A stretch of 64,000 nt of DNA from Streptomyces sp. NBC_01304 (GCF_035975855.1 NZ_CP109055.1:8618001-8682000), one strand, 5' to 3'. Positions 41,075 to 49,455 are shown, numbered from the stretch's first letter. The notes: a model not told the origin generated them from the sequence alone. A program made the numbers and translations.

Positions 41075-41863
41075 ATGCTTTCGGCCAAGAGTCTTTTCGA
41101 GGAGATCCTCGACAACGACGAGTCCTTCCGGCTCTTCTGCTCCATCGCGGCGAGCGGCGAGACGCAGGGCGGCTGGGAGAACGGCCGGATCGCGGCCCTC
41201 GTCCCCGAGAGCCAGCGGGCGCTCGCGCCCAAGATCGCCCGGCACGGCGCGGACGAGGACAAGCACGGGCGGATCTTCAACGCCCTCCTGAAGAAGCGCG
41301 GCCTCACGCCGTGCGAGGTCCCGCACGAGACCGACTACACCATGCTCCTGGAGAAGCACGGCATCGGCCTCGCCCATGAGCAGCTCACGAGCGAACAGCC
41401 GCTCGGCGAGCAGGACATCATCACCTACCTCGCGCACAGCAGGGTCACCGAACAGCGCGCCTCCGAGCAGATGGACCTCCTGCGCAAGCACTTCGCCGAC
41501 CACCCGGACCTCGGCCGCGCGGTCAAGATGATCTCCAACGACGAGGACAACCACCTCGCGTACTGCCACGAAGAGCTCCTGCGGTTCGCGCGCGCCGGGC
41601 ACGGCCGTGACATCCAGCGCATCCTGCGCGAGTGCGCGATGGCCGAGATCCGCATCTACCGCGACGTCAGCCTCGCCGTGATGGACCACATGGGGCGCAT
41701 CCTGGGCTGGCCCAAGGCGAAGGCGCGGGTCCTCGCCGCGGGGATCCACGGGGTGTACGCGTACGAAAGAGCCGGCGGCTGGCGGCGGATGGTGTCCCTG
41801 GAGATGCCACAGCGCCGCGATGCGCTGGGCGGGCCCGCGACGTCGGCGGCCGAATTCGCCTGA
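41075..41863 (+). CDS. ferritin-like four-helix protein
   Basis: A 262-residue, highly helical protein with ferritin-type di-metal motifs: ARHGADEDKHGRIFNALL (ExxH-like) and ISNDEDNHLAYCHEELLRF. HSRVTEQRASEQMDLL carries a further Glu. The start ATG 41075 is chosen because GGAGG lies eight bases before it; ATG and GTG codons further upstream overlap that site. A non-haem iron oxygenase or iron-binding role is possible, but nothing in the neighbourhood points to a substrate. Confidence 0.78.
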   Translation: MLSAKSLFEEILDNDESFRLFCSIAASGETQGGWENGRIAALVPESQRALAPKIARHGADEDKHGRIFNALLKKRGLTPCEVPHETDYTMLLEKHGIGLAHEQLTSEQPLGEQDIITYLAHSRVTEQRASEQMDLLRKHFADHPDLGRAVKMISNDEDNHLAYCHEELLRFARAGHGRDIQRILRECAMAEIRIYRDVSLAVMDHMGRILGWPKAKARVLAAGIHGVYAYERAGGWRRMVSLEMPQRRDALGGPATSAAEFA

Positions 41864-41882
41864 GGCGGCGGGCAGTTCGGCG

Positions 41883-42875
41883 TCAGAGCCAGCCGCGGCG
41901 CTTGAACAGGCGGTACAGGCCGACGACGGCCAGGACCATCAGGATCACCGCCGAGGGATAGCCCCAGACGTGGTGCAGCTCGGGCATGAAGTCGAAGTTC
42001 ATGCCGTACACACCGGCGATCATCGTGGGCACGGCCGCCATGGCCGCCCACGCGGAGATCTTCCGCATGTCGTCGTTCTGCCGCACGCCCGTCTGTGCCA
42101 GATGGGCCGCCAGGATGTCCGAGCACAGCCGGTCCAGGCCCTCCACGCCCTCGTTGGCGCGGGTGAGGTGGTCGTTGACGTCACGGAAGAAGAGCTGGGA
42201 GTGCTCGTGCACGAAGGGCACCCCGGCGCCTGCCAGACGGGACATGGGCAGGGCCAACGGCACGGTGGCACGGCGGAATTCGAGGATCTGGCGCTTGAAG
42301 TTGTAGATGCGGGCCGCGAGCGTCTTGGTGTCCGTGCCGGCCGGGTCGAAGACCTCCTCCTCCAGTGCCTCCAAGTCCAGATGGAGCTCGCCGGCCACCT
42401 CCGTGTAGTGGTCGACGACGGCGTCGCACACCGCGTACAGGACCGCCGTCGGGCCGTGCTTGAGCACGTCCGGCTGGTCCTCGAGCCGCTTGCGCACCGC
42501 CGCCAGCGGCGCTCCCTCGCCGTGGCGCACGCTCACCACGAAGGAGTCCCCGACGAAGAGCATCAACTCCCCGGACGTGATGAGGTCCTGCGCGTCGTCG
42601 TACACGATCGGCTTGAGGACCATGAACAGGGAGTCGTCGTACACCTCGAGCTTCGGCCGTTGGTGTGCCTTCAGGGCGTCCTCGACAGCCAGTGGATGGA
42701 GCCCGAACTCCTCGCTGACGAGCGCGAACTCCGCTTCCCCCGGCTCGTGCAGCCCCAGCCACAAGAAGGCGTCACCGGTGGCCCGCGCCTCATCCAGCGC
42801 GTCGGAGAAGTCGTCCGGGCCCTTTGTGCGGCGCCCGTCCCGGTAGATGGCACAGTCGACGATCACGGCGCGCAT
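41883..42875 (-). CDS. CorA family magnesium transporter
   Basis: A 330-residue protein. A long N-terminal cytoplasmic funnel domain is followed by two C-terminal helices with the selectivity motif YGMNF near residue 283 and a basic tail FKRRGWL. The stretch WAAMAAVPTMIAGVYGMNFDFMPELHHVWGYP is typical of the CorA pore. It carries Mg2+ or Co2+. ATG 42875 is chosen over a GTG nine codons upstream. Divergent promoters are shared with the phosphatase gene 60 bases away. Confidence 0.9.
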   Translation of the reverse strand: MRAVIVDCAIYRDGRRTKGPDDFSDALDEARATGDAFLWLGLHEPGEAEFALVSEEFGLHPLAVEDALKAHQRPKLEVYDDSLFMVLKPIVYDDAQDLITSGELMLFVGDSFVVSVRHGEGAPLAAVRKRLEDQPDVLKHGPTAVLYAVCDAVVDHYTEVAGELHLDLEALEEEVFDPAGTDTKTLAARIYNFKRQILEFRRATVPLALPMSRLAGAGVPFVHEHSQLFFRDVNDHLTRANEGVEGLDRLCSDILAAHLAQTGVRQNDDMRKISAWAAMAAVPTMIAGVYGMNFDFMPELHHVWGYPSAVILMVLAVVGLYRLFKRRGWL

Positions 42876-42921
42876 TCTTCCGTGATCCGGGGCCGGGCGC
42901 ACCCCGGGCGGCGAGGCCGCC

Positions 42922-42927
42922 TAGGCT
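42922..42927 (+). promoter_or_regulatory. -10 box of a probable leaderless promoter
   Basis: TAGGCT ends seven bases before ATG 42935 with no Shine-Dalgarno between, which fits a leaderless transcript. Confidence 0.45.
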
Positions 42928-42934
42928 GGCGGTC

Positions 42935-43630
42935 ATGCCCACGCTGATCCTTGTCCGGCACGGACGGTCGACCGCCAACACCGCGGGCGTGCTCGCCGGC
43001 TGGACTCCCTCAGTGGCCCTGGACGAGCGCGGCAGCGCCCAGGCCGCCGCCCTGCCGCAGCGCCTCGCCGCGCTGCCGCTCGCCACCGTCGTCAGCAGCC
43101 CGCTGCAGCGCTGCCGGGAGACCCTCGCGCCGCTGCTCGCCGCCCGCCCCGGCCTCGAGCTGCACACCGACGAACGGATCGGCGAGTGCCACTACGGCGA
43201 CTGGTCCGGCCGCAAGCTCGCCGAGCTCGCGGACGACCCGCTGATGGAGGTCGTACAGCAGCACCCGTCGGCTGCCGCCTTCCCGGGCGGTGAGTCCATG
43301 CGGGCCATGCAGGCCCGCGCGGCCGAGGCGGTGCGTGAGTGGAACGCGCGCGTGGAGCGCGATTTCGGCTCCGACGCCGTCTACGCGATGTGTTCGCACG
43401 GCGACATCATCAAGTCCCTTGTCGCAGACGCCCTGGGGCTCCATCTGGACCTGTTCCAGCGCATCTCCGTGGAGCCCTGCTCGGTCACCGCGATCCGCTA
43501 CACCCGACTGCGTCCCTTCCTCGTACGCCTCGGCGACACCGGCGACTTCGGGTCCCTCGCCCCGCGCGACAACGGCACCGCGGAGCAGTCGGGCGACGCC
43601 ACCGTGGGCGGTGCCGCGGGGGCGCCGTGA
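42935..43630 (+). CDS. histidine phosphatase (MSMEG_4193-type, phosphoglycerate-mutase-like)
   Basis: A 231-residue histidine phosphatase. LILVRHGRSTAN carries the phospho-accepting histidine (RHG), VSSPLQRCRETL an arginine, ECHYGDWSGRKLAEL the acid, and MCSHGDIIKSLVADALGL the second histidine. It begins the block phosphatase-DUF3090-SCO1664-MshC conserved across actinobacteria. The substrate is unknown. Its promoter looks leaderless. Confidence 0.85.
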   Translation: MPTLILVRHGRSTANTAGVLAGWTPSVALDERGSAQAAALPQRLAALPLATVVSSPLQRCRETLAPLLAARPGLELHTDERIGECHYGDWSGRKLAELADDPLMEVVQQHPSAAAFPGGESMRAMQARAAEAVREWNARVERDFGSDAVYAMCSHGDIIKSLVADALGLHLDLFQRISVEPCSVTAIRYTRLRPFLVRLGDTGDFGSLAPRDNGTAEQSGDATVGGAAGAP

Positions 43631-43690
43631 TCGTCGGCCGCAGTAGGGTGAGCCCACGTTGACGACCGCAGCGGTCACCTGATGCAGACG

Positions 43691-43730
43691 GCTGTAGTCG
43701 CAGCTGTAGTTACAGCGCCGAAGTTACAGC
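43691..43730. promoter_or_regulatory. symmetric cluster of four half-sites
   Basis: GCTGTA occurs at 43691 and 43703; its complement TACAGC occurs at 43711 and 43725. The central pair forms the palindrome GCTGTA-GT-TACAGC. The cluster ends 42 bases before the DUF3090 gene and looks like two overlapping operators. Confidence 0.5.
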
Positions 43731-43771
43731 GCTGATTACGCAGTACCCGATACCGAGGGAGAGGCAAGGAC

Positions 43772-44362
43772 GTGTCCCGCCAGGTGTTCCTCTATGACCC
43801 GCCGGAGCGCTTCGTGGCCGGCACGGTCGGGCTTCCCGGACGCCGTACGTTCTTCCTGCAGGCCTCGGCCGCGGGCCGTGTCACCAGCGTGGCCCTGGAG
43901 AAGACCCAGGTGGCCGCGCTCGCCGAGCGGATGGACGAGCTCCTCGACGAGGTCGTTCGCCGCAGCGGAGGCAACGCGCCGGTGCCCGCCGTCGCACCCA
44001 CCGAGATCTCCGACAGCGCCCCGCTCGACGCCCCCGTCGAGGAGGAGTTCCGCGTCGGGACCATGGCGCTGGCCTGGGACGGCGACGAGCAGCGCATGAT
44101 CGTCGAGGCGCAGGCCCTGGTGGAGCTGGACGCGGAGGACGAGGACGACCTCGCCGAGGCCGAGGAGCGGCTGCTCCAGGACGACGAGAACGGCCCTCCG
44201 ATGCTCCGCGTACGCCTGTCCGGAGCACAGGCCAGGGCCTTCGCCAAGCGCGCCCTGGACGTGGTGAACGCCGGACGCCCGCCGTGCCCCCTGTGCAGCC
44301 TGCCGCTCGACCCGGAAGGACACGTATGCCCGCGCCAGAACGGATACCGCCGCGGGGCGTGA
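43772..44362 (+). CDS. DUF3090 family protein
   Basis: A 196-residue protein. The start MSRQVFLYDPPERFVAGTVG is the family signature. A central acidic region holds EEEFRVGTMALAWDGDEQRMIVEAQ, and the C-terminus has CPLCSLPLDPEGHVCPR, a CxxC plus Cys zinc-ribbon-like end. It is found beside the histidine phosphatase and SCO1664-type genes in mycobacteria as well. No function is established. It overlaps the next gene by 37 bases. Confidence 0.87.
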   Translation: MSRQVFLYDPPERFVAGTVGLPGRRTFFLQASAAGRVTSVALEKTQVAALAERMDELLDEVVRRSGGNAPVPAVAPTEISDSAPLDAPVEEEFRVGTMALAWDGDEQRMIVEAQALVELDAEDEDDLAEAEERLLQDDENGPPMLRVRLSGAQARAFAKRALDVVNAGRPPCPLCSLPLDPEGHVCPRQNGYRRGA

Positions 44363-45159
44363 GCGCCGGCGCCGTCGAGCTGCTCACCCACGGTGAGCTC
44401 ACCGTGCGCGGCCAGATCCGCGAGGCGTCCAACGCGGTCCTGCTGTGCACCGTCGCGTACGAGGGCGAGCAGGCCGACTGCGTCTACAAGCCGGTCGCCG
44501 GCGAGCGGCCCCTGTGGGACTTCCCCGACGGTACCCTCGCGCAGCGCGAGGTGGCCGCGTACGAGGTCTCCGAGGCGACCGGGTGGGGTCTGGTGCCGCC
44601 GACCGTGCTGCGGGACGGGCCCTACGGCGAGGGCATGTGCCAACTGTGGATCGAGGGGGACGCCGATGCGGCGGAGCCCGAGCTGCTTGCCCTCGTGGAC
44701 GGAGAGACGCCCGAGGACGGGTGGAAGGCGATCGGGTTCGCCGAGGTCGGAGAGGGGCGCACAGCCCTGCTCGTGCATGCCGATGATGCGCGGCTGCGGC
44801 GGCTGGCCGTGCTCGATGCGGTGATCAACAACGCGGATCGCAAGGGCGGGCATCTACTGACGGGCCCTGGCGGGCGGCTGTACGCGATCGATCACGGGGT
44901 GACTTTCAACGTCGAGGACAAGCTGCGGACGCTCTTGTGGGGGTGGGCGGGGGAGCCCTTGCCGGGCGAGGCGGTGGCTGTTCTTTCGCGGCTTGACGAA
45001 GGTCTGGGCGAGGGCTGCGCCCTTGCTGAGCAGCTGGGCTCGCTGATCACCTCTGCCGAGGTGGAGGCCCTGCGGGAGCGGGTGGCGGGGCTGCTGGCGT
45101 CCGGAGTGCATCCGAAGCCGTCGGGGGAGTGGCCGGCCATTCCGTGGCCGCCGGTCTAG
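44326..45159 (+). CDS. SCO1664 family protein with PI3/4-kinase-like fold
   Basis: A 277-residue protein. CVYKPVAGERPLWDF carries the ATP-binding lysine, AVLDAVINNADRKGGHLL the catalytic-loop Asp-Arg-Lys, and RLYAIDHGVTFN the metal-binding Asp-His. These are the marks of the phosphatidylinositol 3/4-kinase-like superfamily, in which bacterial members may phosphorylate proteins or small molecules. ATG 44326 has GGAAGGA five bases before it and lies within the DUF3090 gene, indicating coupling. The substrate is unknown; the block also holds a phosphatase and MshC. Confidence 0.85.
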   Translation: MPAPERIPPRGVSAGAVELLTHGELTVRGQIREASNAVLLCTVAYEGEQADCVYKPVAGERPLWDFPDGTLAQREVAAYEVSEATGWGLVPPTVLRDGPYGEGMCQLWIEGDADAAEPELLALVDGETPEDGWKAIGFAEVGEGRTALLVHADDARLRRLAVLDAVINNADRKGGHLLTGPGGRLYAIDHGVTFNVEDKLRTLLWGWAGEPLPGEAVAVLSRLDEGLGEGCALAEQLGSLITSAEVEALRERVAGLLASGVHPKPSGEWPAIPWPPV

Positions 45160-45164
45160 AGGGT

Positions 45165-45320
45165 TTCTCCCCTCCCCGCCCCTTCCCGAAAGACTGCGTC
45201 GCCTGGGTGGGTGGGGGTGCTGTTACTGATGTCCTCAAGCGCCGGACGGGCTGATGAATCAGCCCGTCCGGCGCTTCAGGACGAGGCCGCAGGCCGACAG
45301 GAGGGCTGGGGCGGAGCCCT
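45165..45320. repeat. dispersed intergenic repeat, copy B, with giant hairpin
   Basis: CCCCTCCCCGCCCCTTCCCG near 45170 is the inverted form of the right end of copy A (23857-23960), and AGCCCGTCCGGCGCTTCAGG near 45261 repeats its left end. Between them, 45231-45255 pairs with 45258-45282 in 24 of 25 positions with a two-base loop. It probably terminates the SCO1664 operon. Confidence 0.72.
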
Positions 45321-45423
45321 CAGGGTCGGGCCCGACCCGGTACGCATGCGGGCGGCGAGCGCGCAAGACGGCCGATTCGGCCAAGAGATCCGGCCCGGAT
45401 CGTGTACGGAACATCCGTCCGGT

Positions 45424-45429
45424 TACGCT
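45424..45429 (+). promoter_or_regulatory. -10 box of a probable leaderless promoter
   Basis: TACGCT lies six bases before the mshC ATG with no Shine-Dalgarno between. Confidence 0.35.
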
Positions 45430-45435
45430 CAAGAC

Positions 45436-46665
45436 ATGCATGCCTGGCCCGCTTCCGAGGTCCCCGCCCTGCCTGGCAAGGGCCGCGACCTCACGATCCA
45501 CGACTCCGCGACCGGTGGGCTCATCGCCCTTGACCCCGGTCCCGTCGCCCGAATCTATGTCTGCGGCATCACGCCGTACGACGCGACCCACATGGGTCAC
45601 GCGGCGACCTACAACGCGTTCGACCTCGTGCAGCGCGTGTGGCTCGACACCAAGCGGCAGATCCACTACGTGCAGAACGTGACCGACGTGGACGACCCGC
45701 TCCTGGAGCGCGCCCTCCGCGACGGCCTCGACTGGACCGGGCTCGCCGAGCGCGAGACCGCACTCTTCCGCGAGGACATGACAGCCCTGCGGATGCTGCC
45801 CCCCAAGCACTACATCGGCGCCGTCGAGGCGATACCCGGGATCATCCCGCTGGTGGAACGGCTGCGGGACATGGGGGCCGCGTACGAGCTCGAAGGTGAC
45901 ATCTACTTCTCCGTCGAGTCCGATGCCCACTTCGGTGAGGTCTCCGGGCTCGATGCCGCCGCCATGAAGGTCCTGTCGGCCGAGCGCGGGGGTGACCCGG
46001 AGCGTCCGGGCAAGAAGAACCCGCTCGACCCGATGCTCTGGATGGCCGCCCGCGAGGGCGAGCCGAGCTGGGACGGCGCGAGCCTGGGCCGCGGCCGGCC
46101 CGGCTGGCACATCGAGTGCGTCGCGATCGCGCTCGAGCACCTCGGGATGGGCTTCGACATCCAGGGCGGCGGATCCGACCTGGCGTTCCCGCACCACGAG
46201 ATGGGCGCCTCGCACGCCCAGGTCATGACCGGGGAGCACCCCTTCGCGCAGGCCTACGTCCACGCGGGCATGGTCGCCCTGGACGGCGCGAAGATGTCGA
46301 AGTCCAAGGGCAACCTGGTCTTCGTCTCGAAACTGCGGCACGACGGCGTCGACCCGGCCGCGATCCGGCTCGCGCTGCTCGCGCACCACTACCGGTCCGA
46401 CTGGGAGTGGACCGACCAGGTCCTCGAGGACGCCCTCGAGCGGCTCGGACGCTGGCGGGCCGCGGTCTCCCGGCCCGACGGACCCTCCGCCGACGCCCTC
46501 GTCGAGGAGATCCGCGAGGCCCTGGCGAACGACCTGGACGCGCCGGCCGCGCTCGCGGCCGTCGACCGGTGGGCCGCGCTGCAGGAGTCGGACGGCGGTA
46601 CGCAGGAAGGGGCGCCCGGCGTGGTGTCGCGTGCTGTCGACGCACTGCTCGGTGTTGCCCTGTAG
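45436..46665 (+). CDS. mshC: L-cysteine:1D-myo-inosityl glucosaminide ligase (mycothiol synthesis)
   Basis: A 409-residue cysteinyl-tRNA-synthetase-like enzyme that joins Cys to GlcN-Ins with ATP, the third main step of mycothiol synthesis. [19 protein letters not shown] holds the HIGH-like motif and the zinc cysteine; [13 protein letters not shown] and [11 protein letters not shown] supply further zinc and substrate ligands; [13 protein letters not shown] is the KMSKS loop. The length of about 410 residues, with no tRNA-binding extension, separates MshC from Cys[15 protein letters not shown] is the usual MshC start. A repeat element with a hairpin separates it from SCO1664. Confidence 0.93.
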   Translation: MHAWPASEVPALPGKGRDLTIHDSATGGLIALDPGPVARIYVCGITPYDATHMGHAATYNAFDLVQRVWLDTKRQIHYVQNVTDVDDPLLERALRDGLDWTGLAERETALFREDMTALRMLPPKHYIGAVEAIPGIIPLVERLRDMGAAYELEGDIYFSVESDAHFGEVSGLDAAAMKVLSAERGGDPERPGKKNPLDPMLWMAAREGEPSWDGASLGRGRPGWHIECVAIALEHLGMGFDIQGGGSDLAFPHHEMGASHAQVMTGEHPFAQAYVHAGMVALDGAKMSKSKGNLVFVSKLRHDGVDPAAIRLALLAHHYRSDWEWTDQVLEDALERLGRWRAAVSRPDGPSADALVEEIREALANDLDAPAALAAVDRWAALQESDGGTQEGAPGVVSRAVDALLGVAL

Positions 46666-46677
46666 GAGCACACGCGT

Positions 46678-46712
46678 AAGGCGCCGGACGAGACCAGCTC
46701 GTCCGGCGCCTT
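46678..46712 (+). terminator. intrinsic terminator after mshC
   Basis: Perfect 15-bp stem AAGGCGCCGGACGAG / CTCGTCCGGCGCCTT with a five-base loop and a TTTT run. Confidence 0.9.
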
Positions 46713-46725
46713 TTGTGCGTGAGCC

Positions 46726-47355
46726 CTACTTGTTGACCACGATCGCCTGGATCTCGTTGGGCGTCGCGCTGTCGAAGAACACGATCACCTGGTGGCCGGC
46801 GATGAACGCACGCTGGACCACGTCCTGCACGACCTGGCTCGGGTTGTGCAGCTCACGCCAGATGCTGTCGGCAAGCAGGAACAGAATCGGCGGCTGGCCG
46901 GGCAGGGCGTCGACGACGTCCCAGTAGCGCGTGGCGACACCGCTCTGGATGGCCTCCGCGCCGGCGCCGCCCATCTGCTGCAGCAGCTGCTGGATGGGCT
47001 GCTGCTGGCCGAGCTGCTGGAGCTGCTGCTGGAGCTGCGGCGGCAACTGCTGCTGGCCGTACTGCTGTTGGCCGGGCTGCTGCGACTGGCCGTACAGCTG
47101 CTGACCGTACATGGGCTGGCCGAACTGCTGCTGCGGCTGCCCGAACTGTTGCTGCTGGCCGAGCTGCTGCTGAGGCTGGCCGAACTGCGGTTGCCCGAAC
47201 TGCTGCCGGCCGAAGCCCTGCTGCTGCGGCGGGGCGGTGCTCGGGCCCTGCTGGCCCTGCTGGCCCATGCCGAACTGGCCCTGGCCGTACTGCTGCTGGC
47301 CCTGCTGCTGGGGGATCTGCTGGCTCTGCTGGCTCATCTGCGGGGTGGTGCTCAT
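46726..47355 (-). CDS. glutamine-rich prion-like protein with C-terminal shared domain
   Basis: A 209-residue protein. Residues 1-127 are almost only Gln with Gly, Phe, Tyr and Pro, in repeats such as QQFGQPQ and QQYGQQQ. From about 140 to the end it has a folded domain: TRYWDVVDALPGQPPILFL, WRELHNPSQVVQDVVQRAF, then VIVFF and EIQAIVV. The same domain ends the subtilisin gene 66 bases upstream, so they are one operon. A poly-Gln/aromatic disordered region is typical of prion-like or phase-separating proteins and is rare in bacteria. ATG 47355 is taken as start; a GTG eleven codons upstream is possible. The function is unknown. Confidence 0.8.
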   Translation of the reverse strand: MSTTPQMSQQSQQIPQQQGQQQYGQGQFGMGQQGQQGPSTAPPQQQGFGRQQFGQPQFGQPQQQLGQQQQFGQPQQQFGQPMYGQQLYGQSQQPGQQQYGQQQLPPQLQQQLQQLGQQQPIQQLLQQMGGAGAEAIQSGVATRYWDVVDALPGQPPILFLLADSIWRELHNPSQVVQDVVQRAFIAGHQVIVFFDSATPNEIQAIVVNK

Positions 47356-47421
47356 GCGGGTGCCACCTTCCCTCACTGATTGATTCACTGCGATCCTTAC
47401 GAAGGTGCCGGTTCAGCCGGT

Positions 47422-49164
47422 TCAGCCGGTGACGACCAGGCCCACGACCTCGTCGTCGGAGAACCAGACACGTACGTCCGGCCGGCCCCCGGCGAATGCG
47501 GAATGCACCGCCTGACGGATCTCGGGGGACGGGTCGTTCAGGTTCCGCCACGCGCCGGCCACGAACAGGCGCAGGCGCGGCGGGAGTTCACGGGGATAGG
47601 GGACCAGTTCGTCCCAGTAGCGCTCGGCCTGCCCCTGGCCCACCGCGGACGGCACCAGACGGGTGACCGCGGCCCTGATGTCGGGGCGGTTGCCGATGCG
47701 CTGCGATGCGGGCCGGCCCGGCGCGTGCTGCTGCTCGGAGCCCGTGGTCCGCAGGACCTCGCGAGCGCGCTCCGGCGTCATCGGCTGAGTGCCCGCCGCC
47801 TTCAGCATGCCCTGCAGACAGGCCAGGGCGCCGACCACCACCGGCGAGGCCGACGAGGTGCCCGAGAAGGTGTCGGTGTACCAGGCGATCTCCTCGGCGC
47901 CGCCCTGCAGATCGCCGGGCTGGTTCCAGGAGCCGCCGGTCGTGGTGGTCTCGCGGCCCCAGCCCTGGGCGTCCAGGCGGGCCCCGTAGTTGGAGAACGC
48001 GAGCCGCGAGCGGTCCGGGCCGTGGTCGCGGCCGTGGGTGCCGGGCGGCGGTGCGCCCGCGCCCACCAGGATCGCGCCGGACGGCTGGTTCGACGGGTTG
48101 AAGGGGTTGCGCCACCACTCGGGGAACTCGGCGGGGCGGCGCTCGTACACCGCGTCGTCCAGGGACTGGGCGCCATTGCCCGCGGCCTCGACGACCAGGA
48201 CGCCCTTGGCCGTGGCGAAGCGGATCGCGGCATAGTCGTCCGGCCACCACTCCAGGGCTATGTAGCCCTTCTGGTCGTCCCGCGCCTCGAAGTCGAACTT
48301 CGGCCCCGGCCGGTGCAGTTCGATCAGCACGATGTCACCGGGCGAAAGGCGGTCCGCCGCGGCGTGGATCGCCGCCGCCGAGCCGATGCCCTGGAACGAC
48401 GCCGCGGCGGTGACCGCCTCGGGGGCGATGCCGGTGATGCCCTTCTCATTGCGGTCGCCACCGATCACGCCGAGCACGGCGGTGCCGTGGTTGCGCCACG
48501 CCAGGTCCTGCAGCGGCGTCCCGATCACCACGCCGGCGAGCTTCGCCGCGAGGTCCTCGTGGCGCAACTGCCAGGCGCCCTCGACGTCGATCACGGTCAC
48601 GCCCTCGCCGGAGCCGCCGGCCCGCTGCCAGGCCCAGTGCGCGTCCACGCCCTCGGGCGCCGGACGCAAGTAGCCCTGCCGGCCGGTGAAGTCGGGCGTC
48701 GCGCCCTCCTTCTGGCGCTGGCTGTCGTCGGCGGCGCTCTGCCCGGCCGAGCCGAACGACGCGGGCACGGCACCCGGCTTCACGTACGCCGTCTCGATCT
48801 CCGGCAGCGCGGCCATGCGGGAGCGCAGCTCCTGGGCGCGGCTCTCGCCGCCGCGTACCCGGTAGAACAGTGCGAGGTCGGGCCCCTGTTCGCGCATCTG
48901 CGACGTGGGCACCGCCGACTGCAGCCGCTCCTCATTGCCGAACAAGGGCTCCAGGCCGAGCTGTTCGTCGGTCAGGAACATGTTCAGGGCGGAGACGTCC
49001 GCCCCGGCGGCCGAGCGTACGCCCCTGGCCTCGGCGCGCAGCCGGGCCTCGGGCCGTGCGACGACGATGAGTTCCTGCTCGGCGCCTCGGTAGGTGAATC
49101 CCGCTCCGTCAGGTCCTGGTCCGGCGGCTCCCGGGCCCTGGGCCGGTTCTACCTGGTCGGTCAT
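47422..49164 (-). CDS. intracellular subtilisin-family (S8) protease with C-terminal shared domain
   Basis: A 580-residue protein. Residues 22-135 are an unusual N-terminal domain (GFTYRGAEQELIVVARPEARL through ELRSRMAALPEIETAYVKP). The S8 domain spans about 170-500, with Asp193 in VTVIDVEGAW, His226 in RNHGTAVLG, Asn330 in EAAGN and Ser437 in FSGTSSASP, so the triad is complete. Residues 512-580 (AERYWDELV, LRLFVAGAWRNLNDPS, GLVVTG) match the C-terminus of the Gln-rich protein. No signal peptide is present, so it acts in the cytoplasm. GGGGAG precedes the ATG. It is the first gene of the pair. Confidence 0.85.
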   Translation of the reverse strand: MTDQVEPAQGPGAAGPGPDGAGFTYRGAEQELIVVARPEARLRAEARGVRSAAGADVSALNMFLTDEQLGLEPLFGNEERLQSAVPTSQMREQGPDLALFYRVRGGESRAQELRSRMAALPEIETAYVKPGAVPASFGSAGQSAADDSQRQKEGATPDFTGRQGYLRPAPEGVDAHWAWQRAGGSGEGVTVIDVEGAWQLRHEDLAAKLAGVVIGTPLQDLAWRNHGTAVLGVIGGDRNEKGITGIAPEAVTAAASFQGIGSAAAIHAAADRLSPGDIVLIELHRPGPKFDFEARDDQKGYIALEWWPDDYAAIRFATAKGVLVVEAAGNGAQSLDDAVYERRPAEFPEWWRNPFNPSNQPSGAILVGAGAPPPGTHGRDHGPDRSRLAFSNYGARLDAQGWGRETTTTGGSWNQPGDLQGGAEEIAWYTDTFSGTSSASPVVVGALACLQGMLKAAGTQPMTPERAREVLRTTGSEQQHAPGRPASQRIGNRPDIRAAVTRLVPSAVGQGQAERYWDELVPYPRELPPRLRLFVAGAWRNLNDPSPEIRQAVHSAFAGGRPDVRVWFSDDEVVGLVVTG

Positions 49165-49455
49165 CGGTTCGCGCTCCCCTCGGATGTGTCCTGCTGGATT
49201 TCCTCGGCTTGCCCGTGCTCCGCATCGGCCGTGCTCCGCGCCTTCGGGGCACACCCTGCTACCGCTCGGGCATCTCGTCCACCCCCCGTCCGGCCAACAG
49301 GGTTTGAAAGGAAGTTGAATGGGGAACCCAGGGCAACCTCGTGCAATCCGGCCGAAAACCGATGTCGCGATGTCTGTCGGCCAAGTGCTGCGCGGACGCA
49401 GGTCATGTGGTGGGGTGTGAGCGACTGTTGACCCGTATTGGCGGAAGGACGCGAC

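Noticed and set aside
47380..49431. 683-codon forward frame opposite the subtilisin
   Set aside because: The reverse frame holds the complete Asp-His-Asn-Ser catalytic set.
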